DNA from: CAZJHX01 sp964545715
GTDB taxonomy: Bacteria; Myxococcota_A; UBA9042; GCA-2863065
Assembly (NCBI GenBank): GCA_964545715.1
Contig: CAZJHX010000049.1
Location: forward strand, 1-64,000
Reading direction: 5' to 3'
DNA length: 64,000 bases
The first letter of the stretch is position 1, and every line of letters starts with the position of its first letter. The position numbers were made by a program, and so were the translations under genes. The notes beneath the pieces were generated by a model. That model was not told the origin of the DNA. It saw nothing but the letters and a program-made list of their open reading frames with translations, and searched no databases. Below, piece by piece: positions 37,430 to 45,707 of this stretch.

Positions 37430-39127
37430 ATGACTCACGCCGATCTCGACTGCCTCTTCGTGCACACGCCGAAGGCCGACAACCATTACCTCCCGTTCGG
37501 GGACTTCTTCAACATCACCTACATGCCGATGGGCATGCCGGCGATGGGGCACTTCATGCGCCACCGAGGGCTGCGCACCGAGCTGGTCCACCTGGGCGTG
37601 GAGTGGTTGAACGACAACAGCTACAGCGTGGTCAAGGCCCACGACGGCATGTCGATCCGCGCGATTGGGCTGTCCTTGTACTGGCACTACCAGAGCTACG
37701 ATGCCATCGAGGTGGCGCGCGCGCTGAAGCAGGCCCACCCCGACGCGTTCGTGTTTCTGGGCGGGCTGACGGCCGGCTATTTCGCGCAGGAGATCGTCGA
37801 GACCTTTGACTTTATCGACGCCGTGCTGCCCGGTCATGCCGAGGCCAGCGCAGCCATATTGGTCGAGACTCTGCGGGAGGGGGGCGACCTCGGACGCGTG
37901 CCGGCCATGGTGCATCGGGACGCCGATGGCCGCGTGCGGGACAACTCAAAGACGCCCGCGGCCCCGATCGCCTTTGACGTGCCGGCTGTCGACGACCTCG
38001 TCTTCGCGGACCTGAGCGTCATGAAGCACCCCGAGCTTTACGCCGCCAGCTTCGGCTTTCCGTTGGCCTACGGTCGCGAGTTCTCGCCCGCTGAGAACCA
38101 GTCGATGCTCAGCATGGGCCGGGCGTTCTTCCCGCTGTTCATCGGTCGCGGCTGCCCGTGGCTTTGTACGTTCTGCGGCGGCAACCGGGACACGCTGCGC
38201 CGCGTCAACGGCAGCAACAAGCTGGTGTGGCGCTCTCAAAAGGCCGTGCTGAAGGATATCCGCCTGGCGATGAGCTTCGGCTACAAGACCATGGCGCTGT
38301 GCTTCGATCCGACGCCGACGCGCGACGACTATTACATCGAGCTGTTTCGGCAGATTCGGGCCGCGAAGCTGGAGGTGGACTTCTACTTCGAGTGCTGGGG
38401 CGTACCTACCGAGCGCTTCGTGCGCGACTTCCGCCGGACGTTTCCGTCGCCCGAGAGCTACATCGCGGTGTCGCCGGACACCGGTGACGAGGCGGTCCGG
38501 CGCAAAAACAAGCAGCCCTTCTACACCGACGCCGAGCTCTTCAAGGTGCTGGACTGGTTTGACGAGAACGAGCTGTCGTTTGACGTCTTCTACACGATCG
38601 CGCTGCCGGGGGAGAGGATCGACTCTGCGCGGCGCACTCAGCAGCAGATCAACCGCATCGCCGCCGAGTACAAGCGCGCGCGCCGCCTCATGTGCTGGTC
38701 CGTGCAGCTCGAGCCCGGGTCACCGCAATACGAGCGGCCCGAGTCGTTCAACATGATCACGGACCGCAGCTGCTTCGGCGACTTCTATCGCGCCCATGGG
38801 GCCGATCGCGCCGACACCTACTCCAGCCTGGGCTTCAAAATCGCCGATTACTTCGGCGACAGCCGGGACGAGGGCGGCATCGAGGAGTTCGAGCACCACC
38901 TGCAACATCTCAAGTGCATGGAGTTCTGCTTCTTGGGCCGAGACCCCCGCTTTTGGAACAGTCCGGCGCAAGGCCGGGCCCAGTGTTTCGAGCGCAGAAG
39001 CATGCTTGCGAAGCGCCGAGGCATTTCAGTGCCGACACAACCCATCTCAGAAGGGTATTATTACGCGGATGCTATGAGAGAGGAGCGCGCGGTGAGAGGC
39101 GCGCGCGAGAGGCACACCTGGTTATGA
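37430..39127 (+). CDS. B12-binding-domain radical SAM protein
   Basis: 565 residues. Residues 10-170 resemble a cobalamin-binding Rossmann domain (IRAIGLSLYWHYQSYDAIEVA, VFLGGLTAGYF, FDFIDAVLPGHAE). The radical SAM core follows with the cluster motif GCPWLCTFC, whose CxxxCxxC cysteines are near residues 242-249, and continues to about 470. Such enzymes often perform methylations or rearrangements on unactivated carbons; the substrate cannot be read from sequence. First gene of a seven-gene operon. Only AAGG, five bases from the ATG, serves as a ribosome site. It overlaps the next gene by four bases. Confidence 0.88.
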   Translation: MTHADLDCLFVHTPKADNHYLPFGDFFNITYMPMGMPAMGHFMRHRGLRTELVHLGVEWLNDNSYSVVKAHDGMSIRAIGLSLYWHYQSYDAIEVARALKQAHPDAFVFLGGLTAGYFAQEIVETFDFIDAVLPGHAEASAAILVETLREGGDLGRVPAMVHRDADGRVRDNSKTPAAPIAFDVPAVDDLVFADLSVMKHPELYAASFGFPLAYGREFSPAENQSMLSMGRAFFPLFIGRGCPWLCTFCGGNRDTLRRVNGSNKLVWRSQKAVLKDIRLAMSFGYKTMALCFDPTPTRDDYYIELFRQIRAAKLEVDFYFECWGVPTERFVRDFRRTFPSPESYIAVSPDTGDEAVRRKNKQPFYTDAELFKVLDWFDENELSFDVFYTIALPGERIDSARRTQQQINRIAAEYKRARRLMCWSVQLEPGSPQYERPESFNMITDRSCFGDFYRAHGADRADTYSSLGFKIADYFGDSRDEGGIEEFEHHLQHLKCMEFCFLGRDPRFWNSPAQGRAQCFERRSMLAKRRGISVPTQPISEGYYYADAMREERAVRGARERHTWL

Positions 39128-40335
39128 GCTTGTCGAAGGATACCGAGGTCCGGCTGGTGGACTGCACCCTGCGCGAAGGGGAGCAGACCGCGGGCGTGTG
39201 GTTCTCGGTGGAAGAGAAGCTGGCGTTGGTCGACGCGCTGGCCGCCGCCGGCGTTCGGTGGCTGGACGCCGGGATGCCGGCGGTCTCCGAGGACGAGCGC
39301 AAGTTCCTGAGCGCCGCAACCGGCCGCACCCAGGCCCGCATAGGCGCGTCCGTACGTGCGCTGATCGAGGAGTGTCAGCTGGCGATCACATGTGGCTGTG
39401 ACGAGGTGTTCGTCATCTGCCCCGTCAGTGATCTGCACAGGGAGCGTCGCCTTGGGCTGACCGAGGATGGTCTGCTGCGCCGCATCGAGCAGGTCGTGCG
39501 CGTTATCGCGACCGCCGGGCGCACGTGCAACGTGGTTGCGGAGGACGCATCGCGCGCCGATCCGGATCGGCTGGACCGCGCGCTGCAGGTGGCCCTCGGT
39601 GCGGGCGCCGACCGCTTGTTCTTGTGCGACACCGTCGGCGAGTGGACCCCGTCCGGCGCTCTGGCGGCGTTCGCGCGCATGCGAGACGGCTTTGACGGCG
39701 TCGAGTGGGGTGTGCACTGCCACAACGATCTCGGGATGGCGACCGCCAACACGATTGCGGCTATCGAGGCCGGATGTCGCTGGCCGACCGCCACCGTAAA
39801 CGGGGTGGGCGAGCGAGCGGGCAACGCAAGTCTGCTGGAGGTCGCCGCGGCCTGTCAGCGCCTGCTGGGTCAGGCGACGGGCCTTCGGTTCGAGGCCTTT
39901 GTGCAGCTGAGCCAGGCGGTCGAGAGACTGACCGGCTTTGTGGTGCCGCAGCATCAGCCGCTGGTCGGCTGGAACGCCTTCCGGCACGAGTCCGGAATTC
40001 ACGTCGACGGCCTGCTGAAAGAGGCCCGCACCTATCAGAGCGTCGACCCGGCAATGGTCGGGCGCGAGCATCGCTACGTGGTGGGCAAGCACTCCGGACG
40101 GGCGTTGTTGCGGCGCTTTGCACAGGAGCACGGCTGGCCGATGGACGACGACACGCTGACCGCCGTGCTCTCCAGCATCAAGTCGCGCCGGCCCGACTGG
40201 GCGCGCGAGTCCTTCTCACGCGTGCGCCAGGCGATCGATCGGTACAACGAGACCTGTCTCGGGGTCGCCGAGGGCCAGCTGGACACGCTGTTTGCCGAGG
40301 TCTGCGGCGCCGAGCGAAAGCGTCGCGGCGGCTGA
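39124..40335 (+). CDS. Homocitrate synthase/2-isopropylmalate synthase-family enzyme
   Basis: 403 residues of the HMGL-like acyltransferase family, which condense an acyl-CoA with a 2-oxoacid. Visible motifs are LVDCTLREGEQTAGV at the N-terminus, VHCHNDLGMATANT (metal-binding His pair, near residue 198), and NGVGERAGNASLLEV. The size and short C-terminus fit homocitrate-synthase/NifV-like enzymes better than LeuA, which has an extra regulatory domain. The ATG overlaps the radical SAM stop (ATGA). Next to aconitase-family genes it suggests a 2-oxoacid chain-extension sequence. Confidence 0.88.
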   Translation: MSLSKDTEVRLVDCTLREGEQTAGVWFSVEEKLALVDALAAAGVRWLDAGMPAVSEDERKFLSAATGRTQARIGASVRALIEECQLAITCGCDEVFVICPVSDLHRERRLGLTEDGLLRRIEQVVRVIATAGRTCNVVAEDASRADPDRLDRALQVALGAGADRLFLCDTVGEWTPSGALAAFARMRDGFDGVEWGVHCHNDLGMATANTIAAIEAGCRWPTATVNGVGERAGNASLLEVAAACQRLLGQATGLRFEAFVQLSQAVERLTGFVVPQHQPLVGWNAFRHESGIHVDGLLKEARTYQSVDPAMVGREHRYVVGKHSGRALLRRFAQEHGWPMDDDTLTAVLSSIKSRRPDWARESFSRVRQAIDRYNETCLGVAEGQLDTLFAEVCGAERKRRGG

Positions 40336-40346
40336 ACCCTGGGTTG

Positions 40347-41606
40347 ATGAAGTCGGTCACCGAGCGAACGCTGCGCAGCCGGGCGGTCGCCCCCCCTGAG
40401 CCGGGTAGCGCCTATATGTGCATCGAGCCCGACCTTATCCTGGGTCACGAGGCGACCATCGCGCTGCTGATCAAGCGCTTGCGTGCGGCCGGGCGGCATG
40501 TGCATGACCCATCGCGCTGCTTCTTTGCCGCCGACCACTTCGTGCCGCCAGCCACGGCGGAGCGGGCGGCGATTCTACGGCAGTACCTGAACTTTGTAGA
40601 AGAAGAGGGCATCTCGACGGACCTGCTGTATCAGGGCATCAGCCACCAGCTGCTGGTCGAGGATTATCGGTGCCGGCCGGGCGCGGTCATCTGTGGCGCG
40701 GACTCCCATACGACGACGGGCGGTGCGATCGGCAGCTTCTCGGCGGGCTTTGGCTCGACCGACGTGCTGGGCCTGCTGGCCACGGGACGCGTCTTCGTTC
40801 GAGTGCCCGAGGCCGTGAGAATCGACCTGGTCGGGGACATCCCCGAGGGCGTCGTGGGCAAGGATGTGGCGCTGGAGATGATGCGCCGATTCGGCGAGGG
40901 TGGCGGCCGCTACCGGGCGCTGGAGTTTGTCGACAGGTCCAGCGGTCTGAGCATGTCCGGCCGCATGACGGTGGCCAACATGGCTGTGGACTGCGGCGCC
41001 AAGAACGGCCTGTTTGTACCCGACGCCGCGACCCGGCAGTACATGACGACCAGAGACGGCGCGGACCCGGGGCCGCTGGATGATTGGGGACCGGGTGACG
41101 CCGATGCGTACGTGGAGCACCAGACGTGGGATCTGTCGGCGCTGTCGCCGCTGATCGCGCGTCCGGGCAGCCCCGCGGATGTAGTGCCGGCAGGGCAGGC
41201 GGGCGATGAGCGGGTTCACCAGGTGTTTGTCGGGTCGTGCTGTGGCGGGCGTGTCTCGGACTTGCGAGAGGTGGCGGAGGTATTGCGCGGACGCTCGATC
41301 GCGCGGGGTGTCCGGCTGGTGATTACGCCCGCAAGCCGGCAGGTCTACCAGGACGCGCTGGCCCAGGGGCTGGTGGCGGAGCTGGTCGCGGCGGGCGCCA
41401 TTGTAACGTCGTCCGCGTGCGGCGCCTGCGGCGGTATCGACAAGGGGATCCTCGCCCAAGGTGAGGTCTGCGTCAGTACGAGCAACCGCAACTTTCGTGG
41501 CAGGATGGGCAGCAACGAGGCCCGCATCTACCTGTCGTCGGCGCGCACGGCGGCGGCGGCGGCGGTTGCGGGCCGCGTCATCGATCCACGAGAGATCATC
41601 ACATGA
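40347..41606 (+). CDS. Aconitase-family large subunit (LeuC/homoaconitase-like)
   Basis: 419 residues. Dehydratase-isomerase fold with CGADSHTTTGGAIGSFSAGFGSTDV near residues 110-135. The 4Fe-4S ligands are candidate cysteines in GSCCGGR (near residue 296) and SACGACGG (near 357 and 360). The usual GSCTNGR motif is altered to GSCCGGR, so substrate or mechanism may be unusual. Residues 400-419 end normally. ATG at 40347 is preferred over TTG one codon earlier. Overlaps the small-subunit gene by four bases. Confidence 0.87.
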   Translation: MKSVTERTLRSRAVAPPEPGSAYMCIEPDLILGHEATIALLIKRLRAAGRHVHDPSRCFFAADHFVPPATAERAAILRQYLNFVEEEGISTDLLYQGISHQLLVEDYRCRPGAVICGADSHTTTGGAIGSFSAGFGSTDVLGLLATGRVFVRVPEAVRIDLVGDIPEGVVGKDVALEMMRRFGEGGGRYRALEFVDRSSGLSMSGRMTVANMAVDCGAKNGLFVPDAATRQYMTTRDGADPGPLDDWGPGDADAYVEHQTWDLSALSPLIARPGSPADVVPAGQAGDERVHQVFVGSCCGGRVSDLREVAEVLRGRSIARGVRLVITPASRQVYQDALAQGLVAELVAAGAIVTSSACGACGGIDKGILAQGEVCVSTSNRNFRGRMGSNEARIYLSSARTAAAAAVAGRVIDPREIIT

Positions 41607-42088
41607 GTCTCCTCATCGGGCCGGCGCTGGTGCTGGGCGACGACGTCAACACCGACGTGCTGCACCCCAGCAAGTTCTACAGCCTCAACGACGCCAAGGT
41701 CCGCAGCGGCTTTCTGGGCGCGGTCGAGGGGCGTGAGAGCGCGGCCCAGGCCAATCTGAGCGGCAGCCTGGTCGTCGCCGGTCGCAACTTCGGCATCGGG
41801 TCCAGTCGCGAGACGGGCGCGCGGGTGTTTCTGCTGGCAGGGATTCAGGCCGTGGTGGCCGTGTCGTTTGCGCGCATCTTTCATCGCAACGTGCTGAACC
41901 TGGGGCTGGTGGCGGTCGAGTGTCCCGGCCTGGCGGACAAGAAGCCGCTGGAGCGCGAGGTGGTCCACCTGGATCTAGAGGCGGGCACGCTGAGCTTCGG
42001 CGAGGCGGTGCTGCCGACGAGCGGGCTGGACCCGCACTGGCGTCGCGTGCTGGCAGCCGGAGGCCTGGCCGAGCTGCTGGGGATCTGA
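41603..42088 (+). CDS. Aconitase-family small subunit (LeuD-like)
   Basis: 161 residues, the swivel domain that pairs with the large subunit. The motif NFGIGSSRETGA replaces the common NFGCGSSREHA, so one family cysteine is Ile here. The N-terminus (LGDDVNTDVLHPSKF) matches LeuD/homoaconitase small subunits. Overlaps its large subunit by four bases and the oxidoreductase gene by one base. Confidence 0.88.
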   Translation: MSLLIGPALVLGDDVNTDVLHPSKFYSLNDAKVRSGFLGAVEGRESAAQANLSGSLVVAGRNFGIGSSRETGARVFLLAGIQAVVAVSFARIFHRNVLNLGLVAVECPGLADKKPLEREVVHLDLEAGTLSFGEAVLPTSGLDPHWRRVLAAGGLAELLGI

Positions 42089-43224
42089 TGTACGACTATG
42101 ACGTGGTCGTTGTCGGCGCCGGACCAGCGGGTCTGGCCGCGGCGACGCGCGTTCGCTGGGTCAAGGGCTACCACGCTCTGGCCGGGTCGGTGTGCCTGGT
42201 CGAGTCCGGCGCCCCCGGCGGGCTGCTGCGGTGGGGCTCGTGCGTGATGACCGGGCCCGGGTGGGCGTACGCCGGGCAGGAGCTGACCGACAAGCTGATG
42301 GCCGACGTGGAGCGGCTCAAGATCCCGGTCGTGAGTGGCCTGGTCCAGCATATCGAGCGCGACGGCCCGCTGCTGGTCACCACCCTCAACGACGGGCGGA
42401 CGCTGCGGTCCCTGGCCGTGGTTCTGGCGACCGGCTTTCGGCCGCTGGCCAACGAGTCCGACTTCTACCTGCGCGGTGTGCGGATCACGTTCAAGGGCTA
42501 CGACCACTTCCCCAGCTTGCTGCGCTCCTGCGCCAAGGACGCGGCCGGGCGTGGGCTGGTGATCGTCGGCAACGCCAAGACGGCGCATCTGGACGAGATC
42601 GTCGACGGCGTGCGCGACGCGGCCGGCGGCGTCAGGATCATCGATCGCGGCCGCCTGGTAGAGGTGCTGGGCGACGATCGGGTCGACGGGGTGCGTATCC
42701 GCGACGAGGACAGCGAGCTGATGCTGCCGTGCGGCGCCGTGCTCATGGACTACAACGCCTTTGAGCTGACGCCCACGTTCGACATCTCGGGGCTGGACGT
42801 CCAGCGCGATGAGCGGGGCTTTGTCGTGGCCGACAGCTGGATGCGGACGTCCAGCGACGGCGTCTTTGTCGCCGGGGATCTCACCGGGCGGTACGCGTCG
42901 ACGCTCATGGCGTTGGGGGACGGAGTGTGCGCCGGGATGAGCGCGTACGCATACACGTTTGAGAAGAAGCTGGGGCGTCCGCCGTACCTGTTTGCGTATG
43001 CGGCCACCGACGAGCGGTTGTCTGCGACCCCGCAGGACGTGCCGACGCTGCCCGACGACGCCGTGCCGGTTGCGGTTGGCGCCGCACCCGACTGGGTGGA
43101 TGGGCAAAAGACGGTGGCCGACTATGCCGCCGAGATGGACGCCACGGCCGATGAGATTCGCGCCTGGCTGCAGCCGTACGTTGACGACAAGTCCGTAACG
43201 GTCCACCTTCTCAAGCATGCGTGA
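42088..43224 (+). CDS. FAD-dependent pyridine-nucleotide oxidoreductase (thioredoxin-reductase-like fold)
   Basis: 378 residues. FAD-binding motif VVVGAGPAGLAAATR at residues 7-21, a second nucleotide-binding region (LVIVGNAKTAHLDEIV, whose glycines are degenerate), and GVFVAGDLTGRY for the second FAD contact. The thioredoxin-reductase active-site CxxC is not visible, so it probably does not reduce disulfides. No 3-isopropylmalate or homoisocitrate dehydrogenase is encoded here, and this flavoprotein may supply an oxidation or reduction in the same pathway. Its ATG overlaps the leuD-like stop by one base, and its 3' end overlaps the next gene by eight. Confidence 0.85.
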   Translation: MYDYDVVVVGAGPAGLAAATRVRWVKGYHALAGSVCLVESGAPGGLLRWGSCVMTGPGWAYAGQELTDKLMADVERLKIPVVSGLVQHIERDGPLLVTTLNDGRTLRSLAVVLATGFRPLANESDFYLRGVRITFKGYDHFPSLLRSCAKDAAGRGLVIVGNAKTAHLDEIVDGVRDAAGGVRIIDRGRLVEVLGDDRVDGVRIRDEDSELMLPCGAVLMDYNAFELTPTFDISGLDVQRDERGFVVADSWMRTSSDGVFVAGDLTGRYASTLMALGDGVCAGMSAYAYTFEKKLGRPPYLFAYAATDERLSATPQDVPTLPDDAVPVAVGAAPDWVDGQKTVADYAAEMDATADEIRAWLQPYVDDKSVTVHLLKHA

Positions 43225-44329
43225 GCTCGCCGCCGACGTCGCCGCTTTCATCGACAGCCCGGATGGTGCTGACGACGAGCGCTTCAACGCGCTGGCTCTT
43301 CGGGTCTTCGAGCATCAATACGCGCATCTGAACGTGGTTCAGCGCATGGCCGACCGCGCCGGCAAGACGCCGGACACCGTCACGCGCTGGCAGGACATCC
43401 CGGCCGTGCCGACGGTGGCCTTCAAGCAGTTCGACCTGTTCACCGGGGAGGAGTCCGAGGTCGCGCAGGTCTTCGAGTCCAGCGGCACGAGCGGGGCGGC
43501 GCGCAGTCGCAGCCTGTTCAGCGGCGAGGGCCTGGAGCTGATGGATCGGGCCATCGCGGTCAACGCGTCGCGGATGCTCCTCAACGACGGCCGCAAGACG
43601 CGCATTCTGGTGCTTGCGCCGGCCCCCGAATTGGCGCCGCAGATGATCATGGCCTGGGGCATGGAGCGGCTCATCGAGCACTTCGGCGTGGAGGGGTCGC
43701 GCTTTTTGATCGGCCGCGACGGGCTGGATACCGACGGTCTGGTGGCGACGCTGATCTCGTCGGCGGAGGACGACGTGCCGATCACGCTGATCGGCGCCAG
43801 CTTTGGCTTTGTTCACCTGCTCGACGCCTTTGGCGAGCAGGGTGCGCGCTTCTATTGCGCTCCAGGCAGCCGCGCGATGGACGCCGGTGGCTTCAAGGGA
43901 CGCAGTCGCGAGGTGAGCCGCGCGTGGCTGGAGCGGTCGGTGTCGGATCGCCTGGAGATCGCCCCCGACCGCTGCGTGAACCTGCTGGGCATGACCGAGC
44001 TGCCGAGCCAGTTCTACGACGGGGTGCTGGCTGCCGGCACGACGGAGAACCGGCGCAAGGTCAATCCGCACTGGACGCGCACGCGCGTGCTGGATCCCAC
44101 CAGCCGTCGCCCGACTGTGCTGGGTGAGCGCGGCCTGTTGTGGCACCTGGATCTGACGAACATCGAGCGGCCCATGGTGCTGCAGACCGACGATCTGGGG
44201 CTGGTCGACGAGCACGGATGGGACATCATCGGGCGCGCGGCCGGGTCCGACGCCAAAGGGTGCTCGCTGACCGTCGAGGAGATGCTGCGCCCCAAGCTGG
44301 TGCCTCTGCGCAAACAGGACGACACCTGA
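43217..44329 (+). CDS. LuxE-like acyl-protein synthetase
   Basis: 370 residues, typical LuxE length. LuxE activates a carboxylic acid with ATP and passes the acyl group to the LuxC reductase in the bacterial fatty-acid reductase complex. The nucleotide-binding loop SSGTSG is at residues 88-93, with VPTVAFKQFDLF just before it and LLGMTELPSQFYDG later, as in the acyl-adenylate family. It precedes the LuxC-like gene. No luciferase (LuxAB) or LuxD thioesterase is nearby, so the acid to be reduced is probably not a bioluminescence fatty acid. Confidence 0.86.
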   Translation: MRELAADVAAFIDSPDGADDERFNALALRVFEHQYAHLNVVQRMADRAGKTPDTVTRWQDIPAVPTVAFKQFDLFTGEESEVAQVFESSGTSGAARSRSLFSGEGLELMDRAIAVNASRMLLNDGRKTRILVLAPAPELAPQMIMAWGMERLIEHFGVEGSRFLIGRDGLDTDGLVATLISSAEDDVPITLIGASFGFVHLLDAFGEQGARFYCAPGSRAMDAGGFKGRSREVSRAWLERSVSDRLEIAPDRCVNLLGMTELPSQFYDGVLAAGTTENRRKVNPHWTRTRVLDPTSRRPTVLGERGLLWHLDLTNIERPMVLQTDDLGLVDEHGWDIIGRAAGSDAKGCSLTVEEMLRPKLVPLRKQDDT

Positions 44330-44330
44330 T

Positions 44331-45683
44331 TTGACCGAGGCGCTCTGGCTGCCCGATGACTGCGGACTGGCCAAAGGGCCGCTGCGCCCGGGGGATCTCG
44401 CCAAGCTGGCGGCGTATTTGCGGGCACAGCGCACCCGGGTACTGGCCCGGCGGACGGTGGACGAGATCGTCGAGGTGCTGGACGGCGTCGCGGCGCGCTG
44501 GCTGGAGCCCGGGTATCCGCTGCGGCGGGAGGCGGTGTCGCGCATCTCGGACGTGGCCGGCTTCTCCACAGAGATGGTGGCGCACGCGATCGAATTGGAG
44601 CAGCTGTCCAGTCGCAAGGCGGACCTGCTGGCCACGCTGGACGGCGAGCTGGGTGATCGTCACGCGTTGGACGGCTTTGTGCAGACGCCCAAGGGCACGG
44701 TTACGGCTGTCGGGCCGGAGTTGATCGGCGGCATCTTCAGCGCCAACATTCCGGCGCTGCCTCACCTGACGGTCATGCGCTCGTTTCTGGTCAAGGCGGC
44801 GTGCCTGGGCCGCGTCAGTCGCGGAGAGCCCGTCTATCTGCCGCTGTACGCGCGCTCGATCGCGGAGGTGGACCCCGAGCTGGCCTCATGCCTGGCGGTT
44901 GTGCACTGGGACAGCGCCGACACGGCGACAGAGGCCGAGTTCATGGGCGCGATCGACCACCTGATCGCGTACGGCGGAGACAGCGCGCTGGCCAGCCTGC
45001 GCTCTCGGTGGCCGCAGCTGAGCGCCACGTGGCACGGGCATCGGATGGGCTTCGCCTGGATCGGCCGGGCCGCGCTTCCGGACGCTGCAGCCGCTGATGT
45101 GCTCGCCGAGCGAATCGCCTATGACTTCAGCGTCTTCGATCAGCACGCGTGCCTGGCCCCGCAGGCCTGCTTTGTGGAAGCCGGGGGCCCTGTGAGCCCG
45201 GTCGAGTTCGCCGAGCGTCTGGCCACCCACATGGCGCACTGGCTGGGACGGCTGCCGCCCCGTCGCCTGACGGTCGAGACCGCCGCCAGCCTGCGCCGCG
45301 CGCTGGACGAGGCGACGCTGGACGACGTGATGGGCGGCGAGACCCGCGTTCTGACACCTGGCGATCGCCTGCAGGGCACCGTGATCGTTCAGCCGGTTAC
45401 CGCGTTTTTGCCGTCACCTCTCGATCGCTTTGCTCGGGTCGTTCCGCTGCAGGGCCCGCAGGCGCTGATCGAGCTGCTGACCCCGGTTCGGCGCTATCTG
45501 CAGTGCGCGGCGATCGCCGGCGCCGACGGTCCCCTGAAGCGCCGCCTGGCCGAGCTGGGCGTCACCCGTCTCTGCCCGCCGGGCGCGATGGGGACCCCGT
45601 CCATGCTGTGGCATCACGACGGTCGCGCGTGCGTCGCCGAGTTGGTGCGGTGGTGTGACGAGGAGACGCGCCCGCCCGGTTGA
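44331..45683 (+). CDS. LuxC-like acyl-CoA/acyl-protein reductase
   Basis: 450 residues of the aldehyde-dehydrogenase superfamily LuxC branch, which makes aldehydes from activated acids with NADPH. Supporting segments are GGIFSANIPALPHLTVMRSFL and the probable catalytic cysteine in FDQHACLAPQACFVE near residue 274. The stop of the LuxE-like gene is one base before the TTG used as start. Last gene of the operon. Together with LuxE it should reduce a carboxylic acid to an aldehyde. Confidence 0.87.
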   Translation: MTEALWLPDDCGLAKGPLRPGDLAKLAAYLRAQRTRVLARRTVDEIVEVLDGVAARWLEPGYPLRREAVSRISDVAGFSTEMVAHAIELEQLSSRKADLLATLDGELGDRHALDGFVQTPKGTVTAVGPELIGGIFSANIPALPHLTVMRSFLVKAACLGRVSRGEPVYLPLYARSIAEVDPELASCLAVVHWDSADTATEAEFMGAIDHLIAYGGDSALASLRSRWPQLSATWHGHRMGFAWIGRAALPDAAAADVLAERIAYDFSVFDQHACLAPQACFVEAGGPVSPVEFAERLATHMAHWLGRLPPRRLTVETAASLRRALDEATLDDVMGGETRVLTPGDRLQGTVIVQPVTAFLPSPLDRFARVVPLQGPQALIELLTPVRRYLQCAAIAGADGPLKRRLAELGVTRLCPPGAMGTPSMLWHHDGRACVAELVRWCDEETRPPG

Positions 45684-45707
45684 GCGAGCGCGCCGGAACA
45701 TAGTGCT

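Noticed and set aside
37111..37431. 106-codon leftward frame over the inverted repeat
   Set aside because: It ends inside one arm and its two halves are translations of the palindrome. No ribosome site or protein-like pattern. The DNA is better read as a structured element.
39124..42088. Leucine biosynthesis genes leuA-leuC-leuD
   Set aside because: The synthase lacks the LeuA regulatory domain, no leuB is present, and the genes are overlapped by a flavoprotein and LuxE/LuxC. A separate pathway is more likely.
43217..45683. Bioluminescence operon
   Set aside because: Only LuxC and LuxE relatives are present. LuxA, LuxB and LuxD are absent.
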